A DNA stretch of 64,000 nucleotides from Telluria beijingensis (GTDB lineage Bacteria > Pseudomonadota > Gammaproteobacteria > Burkholderiales > Burkholderiaceae_D): positions 973,115-1,037,114 of the forward strand of contig NZ_CP132480.1 of NCBI RefSeq assembly GCF_030770395.1, written 5' to 3'. Shown in pieces: positions 8,792 through 17,999 of the stretch; the first letter of the stretch is position 1, and each line of letters starts with the position of its first letter. The position numbers and the translations under genes are program-made. Under the pieces are notes generated by a model. The model had not been told where the DNA came from, made no database searches, and was given only the letters and a program-made list of their open reading frames with translations.

Positions 8792-9841
8792 ATGAAGTAC
8801 TTTACCTGGTCATTCATCGTGACCGCAGTCTGCCTGGCGCTCGCCGCCTGGTGGGGCTTCGAGCATGGCGGCATGACCGCCGCGCTTACCGCGCTGGGCG
8901 TGGCAACCATCCTGGCGGTGATGGAAGTATCGCTGTCCTTCGACAATGCCGTGGTCAATGCCTCGGTGCTCAAGGGCTGGGACGAGTTCTGGATCAAGCT
9001 GTTCCTGGGCGTCGGCATCATCATCGCCGTGTTCGGCATGCGCCTCGTGTTCCCGCTGGTGATCGTGGCCGTGGCCGCGGACCTGGGCGCCATGGAAGTG
9101 TGGGACCTGGCGCTGTCGGATCCGAAGGCGTTCTCCACCCACCTGACCAACCACCACGCCGAAGTGGCGGCCTTTGGCGGCATGTTCCTGCTGCTGGTGT
9201 TCCTGAACTTCATGCTGGACGACGAGAAGGAAACTCACTGGCTGGGCAACTTCGAGCAAAAGATTGGCGCGCTCGGCAAGGTGTCGTCGATCGCCGTCAT
9301 GATCGCGATCGCCGCGCTGCTGTTCAGCACGACCTATGTTGACGAAGCGCAGAAGATGGTCGTCCTGATCGCAGGCATGTGGGGCATCCTGGTCTATGTG
9401 GGTGTCGATATGCTCAGCAGCATGCTGGAAAAGAGCGAGTCCGAAGCCGGCGCCGTGGGCGACGCGGTCAAGAAGGGCGGTATCGGCGGCTTCCTGTACC
9501 TCGAAGTGCTGGATGCCTCGTTCTCGTTCGACGGCGTGATCGGCGCCTTCGCGATCACCAGCGACGTCGTGATCATCATGCTGGGCCTGGCGATCGGCGC
9601 GATGTTCGTGCGTTCGATGACCGTGTTCCTGGTGCGCAAGGGCACGCTGGACGAATACGTCTACCTGGAGCACGGCGCGCACTACGCGATCGGCATCCTG
9701 GCCGTGATCATGCTGGCGAGCATGAAGTGGCATGTGCCAGAGCTGATCACCGGCGGCGTCGGCGTGGCCTTCATCCTGGCTTCGCTGTGGAGTTCGCTGC
9801 AGTACAAGAAGAAGCACGCGGCGCTGGAAAGCGGCGCGTAA
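8792..9841 (+). CDS. DUF475 family TerC-like integral membrane protein
   Basis: 349 residues with about nine hydrophobic segments. It has the two TerC-type signatures: ILAVMEVSLSFDNAVVNASV near the N-terminus and LYLEVLDASFSFDGVIGAFA in the second half, each with acidic residues inside a membrane helix, as expected for metal-ion handling. The start at 8792 is preceded by AGAGGG and gives a normal N-terminal membrane helix; upstream in-frame starts lie in the regulator's promoter. It leads a cluster with two TerD-type genes and an AIM24-type gene. Such clusters are linked to tellurite, phage and envelope-stress resistance. The exact transported ion is not known. Confidence 0.92.
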   Translation: MKYFTWSFIVTAVCLALAAWWGFEHGGMTAALTALGVATILAVMEVSLSFDNAVVNASVLKGWDEFWIKLFLGVGIIIAVFGMRLVFPLVIVAVAADLGAMEVWDLALSDPKAFSTHLTNHHAEVAAFGGMFLLLVFLNFMLDDEKETHWLGNFEQKIGALGKVSSIAVMIAIAALLFSTTYVDEAQKMVVLIAGMWGILVYVGVDMLSSMLEKSESEAGAVGDAVKKGGIGGFLYLEVLDASFSFDGVIGAFAITSDVVIIMLGLAIGAMFVRSMTVFLVRKGTLDEYVYLEHGAHYAIGILAVIMLASMKWHVPELITGGVGVAFILASLWSSLQYKKKHAALESGA

Positions 9842-9924
9842 GGCAGTACAGAATCCGCGGCGAGCGGCAGGACACCAGCTCGCTGCGTTGCAACCCGGTG
9901 TTCATTTACTAGGAGAGTCTCATC

Positions 9925-10500
9925 ATGGCAATCAGTCTGCAAAAAGGCGGCAACGTCAACCTGTCGAAAGAAGCTCCAGGCCTGACTTCGCTGAAAGTCG
10001 GCCTCGGCTGGGACATTCGCGCCACCGACGGCGCCGCCTTCGACCTCGACGGCGCCGTGTTCCTGCTCAATACCTCGGGCAAGGTGCGTTCGGACGCCGA
10101 CTTCATCTTCTACAACAACCTGAAATCGGCCGATGGTTCAGTCGTCCACTCGGGCGACAACACCACCGGCGCCGGCGACGGCGACGACGAATTCGTCACC
10201 ATCGACCTGACCAAGGTCCCGGCCGACATCGACAAGGTCGTGCTGGGCGTGACCATCCACGACGCCGAGACCCGCCGCCAGAATTTCGGCATGGTCGGCA
10301 AGGCCTTCATCCGCTGCGTCAACAACGCCAACAACCAGGAAGTGGCGCGCTACGACCTGTCCGAGGACAGCTCGACCGAAGCGGCGATGATCTTCGGCGA
10401 GATCTACCGCAACGGCGCCGACTGGAAATTCCGCGCGATCGGCCAGGGCTTCAACGGCGGCCTGGGGCCACTCGCCCGCAACTACGGCGTCAACGTGTAA
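9925..10500 (+). CDS. TerD-family calcium-binding stress protein (copy 1)
   Basis: 191 residues, the usual length of TerD/TerE. It begins [16 protein letters not shown] and carries the family core [18 protein letters not shown], the acidic calcium site [13 protein letters not shown] and [19 protein letters not shown]. The strong Shine-Dalgarno AGGAGAG lies 10 bases upstream. TerD proteins are cytoplasmic Ca2+-binding proteins that associate with the membrane face of TerC. It is about 83 bases after the TerC-like gene, in the same direction. Its paralogue lies at 11282, with an AIM24-type gene between. Confidence 0.95.
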   Translation: MAISLQKGGNVNLSKEAPGLTSLKVGLGWDIRATDGAAFDLDGAVFLLNTSGKVRSDADFIFYNNLKSADGSVVHSGDNTTGAGDGDDEFVTIDLTKVPADIDKVVLGVTIHDAETRRQNFGMVGKAFIRCVNNANNQEVARYDLSEDSSTEAAMIFGEIYRNGADWKFRAIGQGFNGGLGPLARNYGVNV

Positions 10501-10573
10501 GTTGGCGATGCACGCAGCGGTTTGAGGTAATGTAGGGGCGGTCCATGGGGACCGCCTCATGAAAGGAAGCCAA

Positions 10574-11269
10574 ATGCCAGTATTTACCGTGACCGGGGAC
10601 GTCGATCCCTTCCTCCATGTGTCGATGAAGCAGGGCGAGACCATCTATTGCGAATCCGACGCGATGGTGATGATGGAATCGACCCTCGACCTCAAGGGCA
10701 AGATGAAGGGCGGACTCGGTAGCGCGCTGATGCGCACCTTCGCCAACGGCGAGTCGTTCTTCCAGCAGCACATCGAAGCGACCCGCGGCGGGGGAGATTG
10801 CCTGCTGTCGCCGACCCTGCCGGGCGCGATGCAGGTGGTCGACGTCGGCCCGAACAACTACATCATCAGCGACGGCGCGTTTGTCGCCGCCACCTCGGGC
10901 GTCGACCTGCGGGTGCGCACGCAAAGCCTGGGCAACGCCCTGTTCGCGCAGAGCGGCGGCTTCTTCGTCACCGAGACGGCAGGCCAGGGCCAGGTGGTGG
11001 TGTCGGGCTTCGGCTCGATGTCGAGCCTGGACGTCGAACCGGGCAAGGACGCGATCATCGACAACTCGCACGTGGTGTGCTGGGACAGCACCCTGCGCTA
11101 TGAGATCTCGATCACGACCGGCACCAGCGGCGGCTTCCTGGGTAACCTGATCAACAGCCAGACCAGCGGCGAGGGCATGGTCCTGCGCTTCTCGGGTCGT
11201 GGCAAGGTCTACGTCTGTTCGCGCAACCGCACCGCATTCAAGGCCTGGATGCAGGCGCCCGCAAAATAA
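10574..11269 (+). CDS. AIM24/TIGR00266 family protein
   Basis: 231 residues from the ATG at 10574, which has AAAGGAAG 4 bases upstream; an earlier ATG at 10559 overlaps that ribosome binding site. The protein is a beta-rich fold without signal peptide: MKQGETIYCESDAMVMME, GGGDCLLSPTLPGAMQVVD, FVAATSGVDLRVRTQSLG and the terminal GKVYVCSRNRTAFKAWM. The family is found in bacteria next to ter genes and in mitochondria (Aim24), with an unknown biochemical role probably tied to membrane organisation. It sits between two TerD genes, with 12 bases to the next start, so all are likely made from one transcript. Confidence 0.9.
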   Translation: MPVFTVTGDVDPFLHVSMKQGETIYCESDAMVMMESTLDLKGKMKGGLGSALMRTFANGESFFQQHIEATRGGGDCLLSPTLPGAMQVVDVGPNNYIISDGAFVAATSGVDLRVRTQSLGNALFAQSGGFFVTETAGQGQVVVSGFGSMSSLDVEPGKDAIIDNSHVVCWDSTLRYEISITTGTSGGFLGNLINSQTSGEGMVLRFSGRGKVYVCSRNRTAFKAWMQAPAK

Positions 11270-11281
11270 GGAGGAGTAACG

Positions 11282-11866
11282 ATGTCAGTCAATCTGCAAA
11301 AGGGACAGAAGATTTCCCTGGACAAGGAAGCCGGTGGCGGCCTCTCGCGCGTGACCATGGGTCTGGGCTGGGACGCGATCAAGTCGAAGGGCTTCTTCGG
11401 CTTCGGCGGCGGCAAGTCCGAAGCCGTCGACCTCGACGCCTCGGTGGTGATGTTCGACGAATCGAACCGCCCGATGGACGTGGTCTGGTTCCGCCAGCTC
11501 AAGAGCCGTGACGGCAGCATCGTCCACACCGGCGACAACCGCACCGGCGCCGGCGATGGCGACGACGAGCAGATCATGGTCGACCTGAACGCCGTGCCGG
11601 CCAACGTCAAGGCGCTGGTGTTTACGGTGAACAGCTTCACCGGCCAGAATTTCTCGACCGTCGAGAACGCGTACTGCCGCCTGATCAACACCGCCAACCA
11701 GCAAGAAGTGGCGCGCTTCAACCTGTCGGTGACGGGTTCGCACTCGGCCCAGATCATGGCCAAGCTGTACCGCCATGGCGGCGAGTGGAAAATGCATGCG
11801 ATCGGCGAGAACGGCAATGGCCGTACCTTCGATGATTTGATGCCGCAGATTACGGTACACCTGTAA
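11282..11866 (+). CDS. TerD-family calcium-binding stress protein (copy 2)
   Basis: 194 residues. It shares the frame of copy 1 ([65 protein letters not shown]) but has an extra Gly/Lys-rich insert (KSKGFFGFGGGKSEA) in the first third. AAGGAGGAG lies just upstream. The insert and sequence divergence suggest the two copies are not interchangeable. It is the last gene of the TerC-like/TerD unit; a GC-rich hairpin follows 20 bases later. Confidence 0.95.
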   Translation: MSVNLQKGQKISLDKEAGGGLSRVTMGLGWDAIKSKGFFGFGGGKSEAVDLDASVVMFDESNRPMDVVWFRQLKSRDGSIVHTGDNRTGAGDGDDEQIMVDLNAVPANVKALVFTVNSFTGQNFSTVENAYCRLINTANQQEVARFNLSVTGSHSAQIMAKLYRHGGEWKMHAIGENGNGRTFDDLMPQITVHL

Positions 11867-11885
11867 TCCGGTTCAACGCTCCGTG

Positions 11886-11916
11886 ACGGCCCGGTCGATG
11901 CGTTCGGCCGGGCCGT
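11886..11916 (+). terminator. GC-rich hairpin after the TerD cluster
   Basis: ACGGCCCGGTC and GGCCGGGCCGT form an 11-base stem with one mismatch around a 9-base loop. There is no T-run after it (TCGTCATCC), so it is a weak or Rho-assisted terminator at best. Its position 20 bases after the last TerD stop fits. Confidence 0.4.
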
Positions 11917-12032
11917 TCGTCATCCTGCCCAGCTATCGATGCGCTCCATGGCAGGTATGGCGAAACTCAATTTTTCAACTGGCCGGCCCGCGTTTATATT
12001 GCCCTGATTGAAACCAGGCAGCAGGACCAGCA

Positions 12033-12605
12033 ATGAACGAGATCCGCCGCATCGTCACCGGCCACGATGCGCACGGCAAGGCCGTGTTCGCCGAGGTCGG
12101 CCCCTTGCCGACCGTGGTACCTCTTGCCACCATTCCCGGCACCGTGTTCCACGAAATCTGGTCGACGCAGGACACGCCGGCCGCGGTCGGCAACGGCGCC
12201 GACCCCACCCTGGGTCCGCTGGTGCTGTCGCCGCCGCGCCATGGCACGCGGATCCGGATCGTCGACATTCCGCCCGATACCGAAGAATTCCTGCAGCACG
12301 GTGCCGACCGGATGCGCGAGGCATTCGCGCAGATCGGCGAGGCCGAAGCCTCGACCGTGAAAGCGGCGTCGCCGCATCCGCTGATGCACCGCACCGAGTC
12401 GATCGACTATGGCGTGGTGCTGGAAGGGGCCTTGACCCTGGTGCTCGACGACAGCGAAGTCGAATTGGCGCCGGGCGACGTCGTCGTCCAGCGCGGCACC
12501 AACCACGCCTGGGCCAACCGCTCGGGTGCGCCGTGCCGGATGCTGTTCGTGCTGGTCGACGGCCAGTACGACCCCGCGCTGGCCGACGCGCTGGCGGGGC
12601 GCTGA
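12033..12605 (+). CDS. cupin-domain protein
   Basis: 190 residues. The C-terminal half is a small cupin (IDYGVVLEGALTLVLDDSEVEL, then PGDVVVQRGTNHAWANRSG), with His of TNHAW and the Glu of VLEG as likely metal ligands. The N-terminal half (MNEIRRIVTGHDAHGKAVF, then HEIWSTQDTPA) is the extension common to this group of stand-alone cupins. It shares TGATG with the next gene, an SDR, so the two are translationally coupled. Cupins of this kind occur in small-molecule catabolic clusters; the substrate is not known. Confidence 0.85.
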   Translation: MNEIRRIVTGHDAHGKAVFAEVGPLPTVVPLATIPGTVFHEIWSTQDTPAAVGNGADPTLGPLVLSPPRHGTRIRIVDIPPDTEEFLQHGADRMREAFAQIGEAEASTVKAASPHPLMHRTESIDYGVVLEGALTLVLDDSEVELAPGDVVVQRGTNHAWANRSGAPCRMLFVLVDGQYDPALADALAGR

Positions 12606-13378
12606 TGGAAGACCTGTTCGGCCTGCACGGCCAGGTTGCGCTCGTCACCGGCGCCGCCCAGGGCCTGGGGCTGGCCATCGCCACCGCCCTGGGCGAGCGC
12701 GGCGCCGCCGTGCTGCTGGCGGACCTCGATCACGACAACGCGCAGCGCGCGGCGCACTCTTTACGCGAATGCGGCATCGATGCGCAAGCATTCGCCTGCG
12801 ACGTGGGCGATCCGCAGGCCGTGCAGCGGCTCGCAGTGGACGCCCAGGGCTGGCGCGGCCAGGTCGACATCCTGGTCTGCAATGCCGGCATCCAGGGCCC
12901 GGCCGGTCCGCTGCACGCCGCGTCGAACGACGACTGGCAGCGCGTGTTCGACGTCAACCTGCGCGGCAGCGCGGCGCTGGCGTGCGCGCTGCTGCCGGCG
13001 ATGGCCGAGCGCGGCGCGGGAAGGGTCATCCTGATGTCGAGCATCGCCGGCCTGCGCGGCAACGGCGCCATCGGCCTGTATGGCCTGAGCAAGGCCGCGC
13101 TGGCGCAACTGGCGCGCAACCTGGCGGTGGAGTGGGGGCCGCATGGCGTCTGCGTCAATGCGATCTCGCCCGGCCTGATCCGCACGCCGCTGGGCGCCCA
13201 CCTGTTCGCGGACGAGGCCTTCATGCGCCGCCGCACCGCGATGACGCCGCTGCGCCGGGTCGGCGAGCCGCACGAGGTGGCCGGCGTCGCGGTCATGCTG
13301 GCCGGGCGCGCGGGCGGCTTCATCACCGGCCAGAACATCGTCGTCGATGGCGGCACCCTGATTTCGGACGGGAGCTGA
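12605..13378 (+). CDS. SDR-family NAD(P)-dependent oxidoreductase
   Basis: 257 residues, a classical short-chain dehydrogenase. Cofactor motif TGAAQGLG is near residue 16, structural NAG follows, then catalytic Ser in LMSSIAG and YGLSK with the Tyr-Lys pair, the PG motif in ISPGLIRTPLG and the C-terminal GQNIVVDGG. Asp at the end of beta-2 (LLADLD) points to NAD rather than NADP. The start overlaps the cupin stop and the end is 1 base before the next start, so cupin, SDR and epimerase form one operon. It probably oxidises a sugar acid or alcohol intermediate. Confidence 0.92.
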   Translation: MEDLFGLHGQVALVTGAAQGLGLAIATALGERGAAVLLADLDHDNAQRAAHSLRECGIDAQAFACDVGDPQAVQRLAVDAQGWRGQVDILVCNAGIQGPAGPLHAASNDDWQRVFDVNLRGSAALACALLPAMAERGAGRVILMSSIAGLRGNGAIGLYGLSKAALAQLARNLAVEWGPHGVCVNAISPGLIRTPLGAHLFADEAFMRRRTAMTPLRRVGEPHEVAGVAVMLAGRAGGFITGQNIVVDGGTLISDGS

Positions 13379-13379
13379 C

Positions 13380-14309
13380 ATGCATGTTCTTGTTACCGGC
13401 GCGGCCGGGTTCGTCGGCAGCGCCCTGGTCGAGCTGCTCCTGGCCGACACGGCGATCACGTCGCTGCGGCTGGTCGACCTGGCGTTCGACGACGCCCGTC
13501 CCGATCCCCGCGTCGAACGCATCGCGGGCAGCATCGGCGACCCCGCCGTGATGGCGCGGGCGGTGCGCGGCCGGATCGACCTCGTCTACCACCTGGCCAG
13601 CGTGCCGGGCGGCCTGGCCGAGCGCGACTACGAACTCGGGCGCGACATCAATCTATACGCGACCCTGGCGCTGGTCGAGGCGATGCGGGCGATGCCGGCG
13701 CCGCCGGTCTTCGTGTTCGCCAGTTCCATCGCCGCGCTGGGCGCTCCCTTGCCGCCTGGGGGCGTCGACGACGCCACGCCCATGTCGCCGCAACTGAGCT
13801 ACGGCGCCCACAAGCTGGCCGGAGAGCTCTTCGTCGCCGACGCCACGCGGCGCGGCTGGATCGATGGCCGCTCGGTGCGGCTGCCGGCCGTGGTCGCGCG
13901 TCCGGCCGGGCCGAGCGGCCTGGTCTCGGCCTTCCTGAGCGACATGATCCGCGCGCTGGCGGCCGGCGAGCACTATCGCTGCCCGATCCGCGCCGGGGCG
14001 ACCAGCTGGCTGGTGTCGACGCCCTGCGCGGCCGCCAGCCTGGTGCACGCGGCGACGCTCGACGGCCAGCTGCTGGGGGCAGGGCGCGCCTGCACCTTGC
14101 CGGCCCTGCGCCTGTCGATGGCGGAGCTGGTAGCTGCTGTCGGGCAGGAGTACGGGGTCGATGCCGCCGCCCTTGCCAGCCATGGCGACGACCCGGCGAT
14201 CGAAGCCAACTTCGGCTCTTATCCGCCCCTGCGTACGCCGCGCGCCGACGCTGCGGGCTTCGTCCACGACGGCGATGCCCGCGCCCTGGTGCGCAACGCG
14301 CTGCGATGA
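13380..14309 (+). CDS. NAD-dependent epimerase/dehydratase, DenD-like
   Basis: 309 residues, an extended SDR. It has the glycine motif VTGAAGFVGS at residue 6, the active-site region FVFASSIAALG, YGAHK with the Tyr-Lys pair and the RLPAVVARP segment. The overall order of motifs is that of D-erythronate dehydrogenase (DenD) and similar NAD-dependent enzymes that oxidise four-carbon sugar acids. Substrate assignment is only by resemblance. It follows the SDR by 1 base and ends before an AT-rich regulatory gap. Confidence 0.82.
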   Translation: MHVLVTGAAGFVGSALVELLLADTAITSLRLVDLAFDDARPDPRVERIAGSIGDPAVMARAVRGRIDLVYHLASVPGGLAERDYELGRDINLYATLALVEAMRAMPAPPVFVFASSIAALGAPLPPGGVDDATPMSPQLSYGAHKLAGELFVADATRRGWIDGRSVRLPAVVARPAGPSGLVSAFLSDMIRALAAGEHYRCPIRAGATSWLVSTPCAAASLVHAATLDGQLLGAGRACTLPALRLSMAELVAAVGQEYGVDAAALASHGDDPAIEANFGSYPPLRTPRADAAGFVHDGDARALVRNALR

Positions 14310-14346
14310 CATTCTGCGATTGACATGCCATTTTTCCCGGCCTAAT

Positions 14347-14366
14347 ATAATTAGAATTCGGATTAT
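14347..14366. promoter_or_regulatory. 20-bp near-palindrome, candidate TetR operator
   Basis: ATAATTAGAATTCGGATTAT: the arms ATAAT/ATTAT and centre GAATTC are perfectly symmetrical, with only the two TA/GG positions unmatched. A site with 16 of 20 identical bases lies at 18602, and a half-site matching 10 of 11 at 21132 in front of the TetR gene. This is an AT-rich island in otherwise GC-rich DNA, 66 bases before the LLM monooxygenase start, and it may overlap the promoter. Confidence 0.6.
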
Positions 14367-14431
14367 GATTTAACGGCGATGCACTGCCGGATCCGTCGAA
14401 GCCGCCTTCAACCGTCCAAATGGAACCTACC

Positions 14432-15529
14432 ATGCGCTTTTCCGTCTTCCTCAACGCCCGCACCATGACCGCGGACGCCGACAAGCAACTGATCGTCGAC
14501 CTCGAGCAGCATGCGCTGCTGGCCGGCAAACTGGGCTTCGACGCCATCTTCCTGCCCGACCACCACTTCAACGGCTACATGCCGGTGGCCAGCGACAGCT
14601 ATATGTTCGCGTCCTACCTGGCGGCCAAGCTGCCGGACATGCATTTCGGCTTCTCGGTGACCACCGTTCCGCTGCACCACCCGATCCGCTTCGTCGAGAG
14701 GATCAACATCCTCGACCACCTGACCAAGGGCAAGCTGCTGGTCGGCGTCGGTTCGGGCACCACGCCGGAAGAGATGATCGGCTTCGGCGTCAACTACAAG
14801 GACGCCGGCCGCATCGCCGAGGAAAACCTGCAGGCGGCCGAAGCGCTGTGGGCCAAGAAGATTGGCGACGCGCCGGTCGAGCTGGACGGTTTCCACAAGG
14901 GCCGCGTGCTGCAGCGCATCGCCCCGCATACCTATGGCGAGAAGCATGCGCGCCTGATGCCGGTGGCGATGAAGGACACCAGCATCACGCGCGCCGCGGT
15001 GAACGGCTGGCCGGCCTTCATCCCGGCCTTCACGCCGCCGAAGATCGGTGGCACTGAGCCGCTCACCCACGTCAAGAAATACTTCGGCAGCTACCACACG
15101 CAGTTGCTGGCGGCCGGCCACTCCGACGAGACGGTGGCCGATGCGCTGTCCTGGACCACCCACAGCTACCAGTGCGTGCACCTGGCGCCGACCGACGAGC
15201 AGGCGCATGCGGAGGTGATGGAGATCCTGACCGCCTACCAGGAAGCCGTCGACCGCGAAGCCGAGTTCAATGCCAAGGCCGAATCGGACGACGCCAACAA
15301 GAAGACCGACCGCACCAATTCGGCCCTGACCGAGGAATGGATGGCCACCTGGTGCCTGTACGGCAGCCCGGAGACGGTGATCAAGAAGCTGCGCGAGTAC
15401 CAGGAAGTCGGCATCGGCAACATCCTGTGCGGCACCGTCACCGGTCCGCTGACCGAACAGCGCCTGGCCTACGCCAACCAGACCCTGGAACTGTTGGCCG
15501 AACACGTGATTCCGGCTTTTAAAAAATAA
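14432..15529 (+). CDS. LLM-class flavin-dependent oxidoreductase
   Basis: 365 residues from the ATG at 14432, preceded by GGAA; an ATG at 14420 is possible. A bacterial luciferase-like TIM barrel: MRFSVFLNARTM, FDAIFLPDHHFNGYMP, VTTVPLHHPIRFVERI, DHLTKGKLLVGVGSG and the late TWCLYGSPETVIKKL. These enzymes use reduced FMN supplied by a separate reductase to oxygenate a substrate. A flavin reductase-type gene lies two genes downstream (18000), in the same operon, with a GH3 glycosidase between them. This suggests a two-component monooxygenase acting on a glycoside or its aglycone. Confidence 0.9.
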   Translation: MRFSVFLNARTMTADADKQLIVDLEQHALLAGKLGFDAIFLPDHHFNGYMPVASDSYMFASYLAAKLPDMHFGFSVTTVPLHHPIRFVERINILDHLTKGKLLVGVGSGTTPEEMIGFGVNYKDAGRIAEENLQAAEALWAKKIGDAPVELDGFHKGRVLQRIAPHTYGEKHARLMPVAMKDTSITRAAVNGWPAFIPAFTPPKIGGTEPLTHVKKYFGSYHTQLLAAGHSDETVADALSWTTHSYQCVHLAPTDEQAHAEVMEILTAYQEAVDREAEFNAKAESDDANKKTDRTNSALTEEWMATWCLYGSPETVIKKLREYQEVGIGNILCGTVTGPLTEQRLAYANQTLELLAEHVIPAFKK

Positions 15530-15583
15530 ACGATGAGCGATGCGGTCCGCAAGCAGGCGGGCCGCCACGCAGGAGGAGACAGG

Positions 15584-17971
15584 ATGACCGAACAGACCAA
15601 GCTGGATGACCTGGCGCTGGACCAGTTGGCGCGGATGACCGCGGGCGCCACCATGTGGACCACGCCGGCGCTGCCCGAGGCCGGCATCGCCTCGCTGACC
15701 CTGGCCGATGGCCCGATGGGGGTGGCGGGGCCGCGCGTCGACGAACGCGACGTATCGCTGCTCACGCCGTCGCCGCTGGCGCTGGGCGCCAGCTGGGACA
15801 CCGCGCTGACGGAAAGGGTAGGGCGCCTGGTGGGCGGCGAAGCGATCCGGCGCGGCGTCGACATGATGCTGGCGCCGAACCTGAACCTGGCGCGGAGCCC
15901 GCTCGCGGGCCGCGCCTTCGAGTATTTTTCCGAGGACCCGCTGCTGTGCGGCGTGCTCGGCGCGGCCTGGATCGACGGCTGCCAGTCGGTCGGCACCGGC
16001 GCCGTCGCCAAGCACCTGGTGTGCAACGACAGCGAGACCGCACGCGACAAGATGAATGCCGTTGTCGACGAACGCACCTTGCGCGAAGTCTACCTGCTGC
16101 CGTTCGAGATGGCCGCCGAGGCGCGCTGCGCTGGCATGCTGACCGCCTATAACAAGGTCAATGGCGACTGGTGCGCCGAAAGCGCGCCCGTCATCACCGA
16201 CGTCGCCAAGAACGAATGGAAGTTCGACGGCGTGTTCATGAGCGACTGGTTCGGCACCCATTCCACCCTGGGTTCGCTGCAGGGCGGCCTGGATATCGAG
16301 ATGCCCGGCCCCGCGCGCTTCCTGGGCCAGCACAGCGCCCAGGCGGTGGCCGACGGCGCCGTGAGCCGCGAACGACTGCACGACGCCGCCACGCGCGTGG
16401 CCACGGCCGCACGCCGCTTCGGCGCCGACAAGGGCGCGCCGATGGCGGCCAGTGAGGCCGCCGACCTGCTGGTCGAAGCTGCCGCCGCCGGTTTCACGCT
16501 GGTGCGTAACGAAGATGGCATCCTGCCGCTCGACACCACGCGCCGGCCGCGCATCGCGGTCATCGGGCCGAATGCTACCGCGCCATGCTTCCAGGGCGGC
16601 ACCTTTGCCAAGATCGCGCTCAAGCCGGACGCAGTGCTTCCGCTGGACGCGCTGCGCGCGCGCTTCGGCGACGCTATCGTCAGCCATGAGCCGGGCGTTG
16701 ACCCGCAACCGCGCCTGCCGCGCATGGCGGTGCGTCCGGCCGGATCGGATGGCGAGCGCGGCATGACGCTCGCGTATTTCGACAACGCGGCCTGCAGCGG
16801 AGCGCCGCTGCTGACCGAGACGCGCGATACCAATTCGCTGACCTGGTTCCATGGCGTGCACGACGTCGGCGCCCTGCAGCAGGCCGCCGCCACCCGCGCC
16901 AGTGGCATCTACACGCCGACCGAGAGCGGCGAGCACCGCTTCCATGTGGGCGGCACCGGCGCGCTGCGCCTGCTGGTCGACGGCAAGGAAGTATTCCGGC
17001 GCGACGAACAACTGGCGCCGGGCGACGTGATGGGCCGCCTCAAGAGCGGCGATGCCGACGACGTCGGCGTGGTGCTCGACGCCGGCCGCGCGGTCGAGGT
17101 GGTGGTGGAGCTGCGCTATACGCCGGCCCGCTGCCAGGGCCTGTGGTACGGCGTGCGCGGACCGGACAGCGCGGAAGCGATGATGGCGCGCGCCGAGCAG
17201 GCGGCTGTTGACGCCGACCTGGTGATCCTGATGGTCGGCGAAACGTCGGACGCCAGCGTCGAGAGCAAGGACCGTCCTTCGACGTCCCTGCCGGATGAAC
17301 AGCTGGCGCTGATCGAGCGCATCTGCGCCGCCAATCCCGAGACCGTGATCGTCACCAATGTCGGCCATGCCTTCGACACCCGCTGGGAAAGCCAGGCGAA
17401 GGCCGTGCTGCACTGCTGGTATCCGGGCGAGGAATTTGGCCCGGCCCTGGCCCAGGTGCTGGCCGGCGAACGCGAACCGGGCGGCCGCATGCCGATGACG
17501 ATCGCCTGCGAAGACCGCGATTATCCGGCCCTGGCCCTGGCGCCGGACGCCAACGGCGACCTGCATTACAACGAAGGTGTGCGGGTCGGCTACCGCGGCC
17601 TGGCCGCCAATGAGGTCGCGGCCCGCAACACCTTCGGCAGCGGCTTCGGCTACACCAGCTTCGCCCTGGGCGAGGCCGACGTGCGCCCCACGGCCGATGG
17701 CTGGGACGTGACGGTCGTGCTGCGCAATACGGGCAAGCGTGCCGGCGCCGAAGTGGTCCAGGTCTACCGCAGCACGCCCGAACTGACCCTGGTCGGCTTC
17801 AGCAAACAGGTGCTGCAGCCGGGCGAGGAACGCCTGGTCACGGTCCACGTGGCCGACCGCCGGCTGCAGGTGTGGTGCGAGGGCTGGACGCCGCTCGCCG
17901 GCCCGCTGGCCCTGCACGTCGGCCGCGCCAGCGACGACCTGCCGATCACCTATCACGTCACGCCACGCTAG
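15584..17971 (+). CDS. GH3 beta-glucosidase with PA14 insert
   Basis: 795 residues, no signal peptide, so probably cytoplasmic. The GH3 (beta/alpha)8 domain has AKHLVCNDSE and the nucleophile Asp221 in VFMSDWFGTHST. The second domain begins about 290 and carries a PA14 module at about 375-500 (GIYTPTESGEHRFHVGGTGA), as in plant- and microbe-type aryl-beta-glucosidases. A fibronectin-like C-terminal domain ends the protein (WDVTVVLRNTGKRAGAEVVQ). The start at 15584 has AGGAGGAGA just upstream; a start at 15533 is less likely. Its place between an LLM monooxygenase and an FMN reductase suggests it removes sugar from a plant glycoside handled by that system. Confidence 0.93.
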   Translation: MTEQTKLDDLALDQLARMTAGATMWTTPALPEAGIASLTLADGPMGVAGPRVDERDVSLLTPSPLALGASWDTALTERVGRLVGGEAIRRGVDMMLAPNLNLARSPLAGRAFEYFSEDPLLCGVLGAAWIDGCQSVGTGAVAKHLVCNDSETARDKMNAVVDERTLREVYLLPFEMAAEARCAGMLTAYNKVNGDWCAESAPVITDVAKNEWKFDGVFMSDWFGTHSTLGSLQGGLDIEMPGPARFLGQHSAQAVADGAVSRERLHDAATRVATAARRFGADKGAPMAASEAADLLVEAAAAGFTLVRNEDGILPLDTTRRPRIAVIGPNATAPCFQGGTFAKIALKPDAVLPLDALRARFGDAIVSHEPGVDPQPRLPRMAVRPAGSDGERGMTLAYFDNAACSGAPLLTETRDTNSLTWFHGVHDVGALQQAAATRASGIYTPTESGEHRFHVGGTGALRLLVDGKEVFRRDEQLAPGDVMGRLKSGDADDVGVVLDAGRAVEVVVELRYTPARCQGLWYGVRGPDSAEAMMARAEQAAVDADLVILMVGETSDASVESKDRPSTSLPDEQLALIERICAANPETVIVTNVGHAFDTRWESQAKAVLHCWYPGEEFGPALAQVLAGEREPGGRMPMTIACEDRDYPALALAPDANGDLHYNEGVRVGYRGLAANEVAARNTFGSGFGYTSFALGEADVRPTADGWDVTVVLRNTGKRAGAEVVQVYRSTPELTLVGFSKQVLQPGEERLVTVHVADRRLQVWCEGWTPLAGPLALHVGRASDDLPITYHVTPR

Positions 17972-17999
17972 TCGGCGCAATCACACGAGGAGACATCCC

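Noticed and set aside
14408..17980. 1190-codon minus-strand frame opposite the LLM and GH3 genes
   Set aside because: Antisense shadow of two clear enzyme genes; composition is His/Gln/Arg/Ala-rich without motifs.
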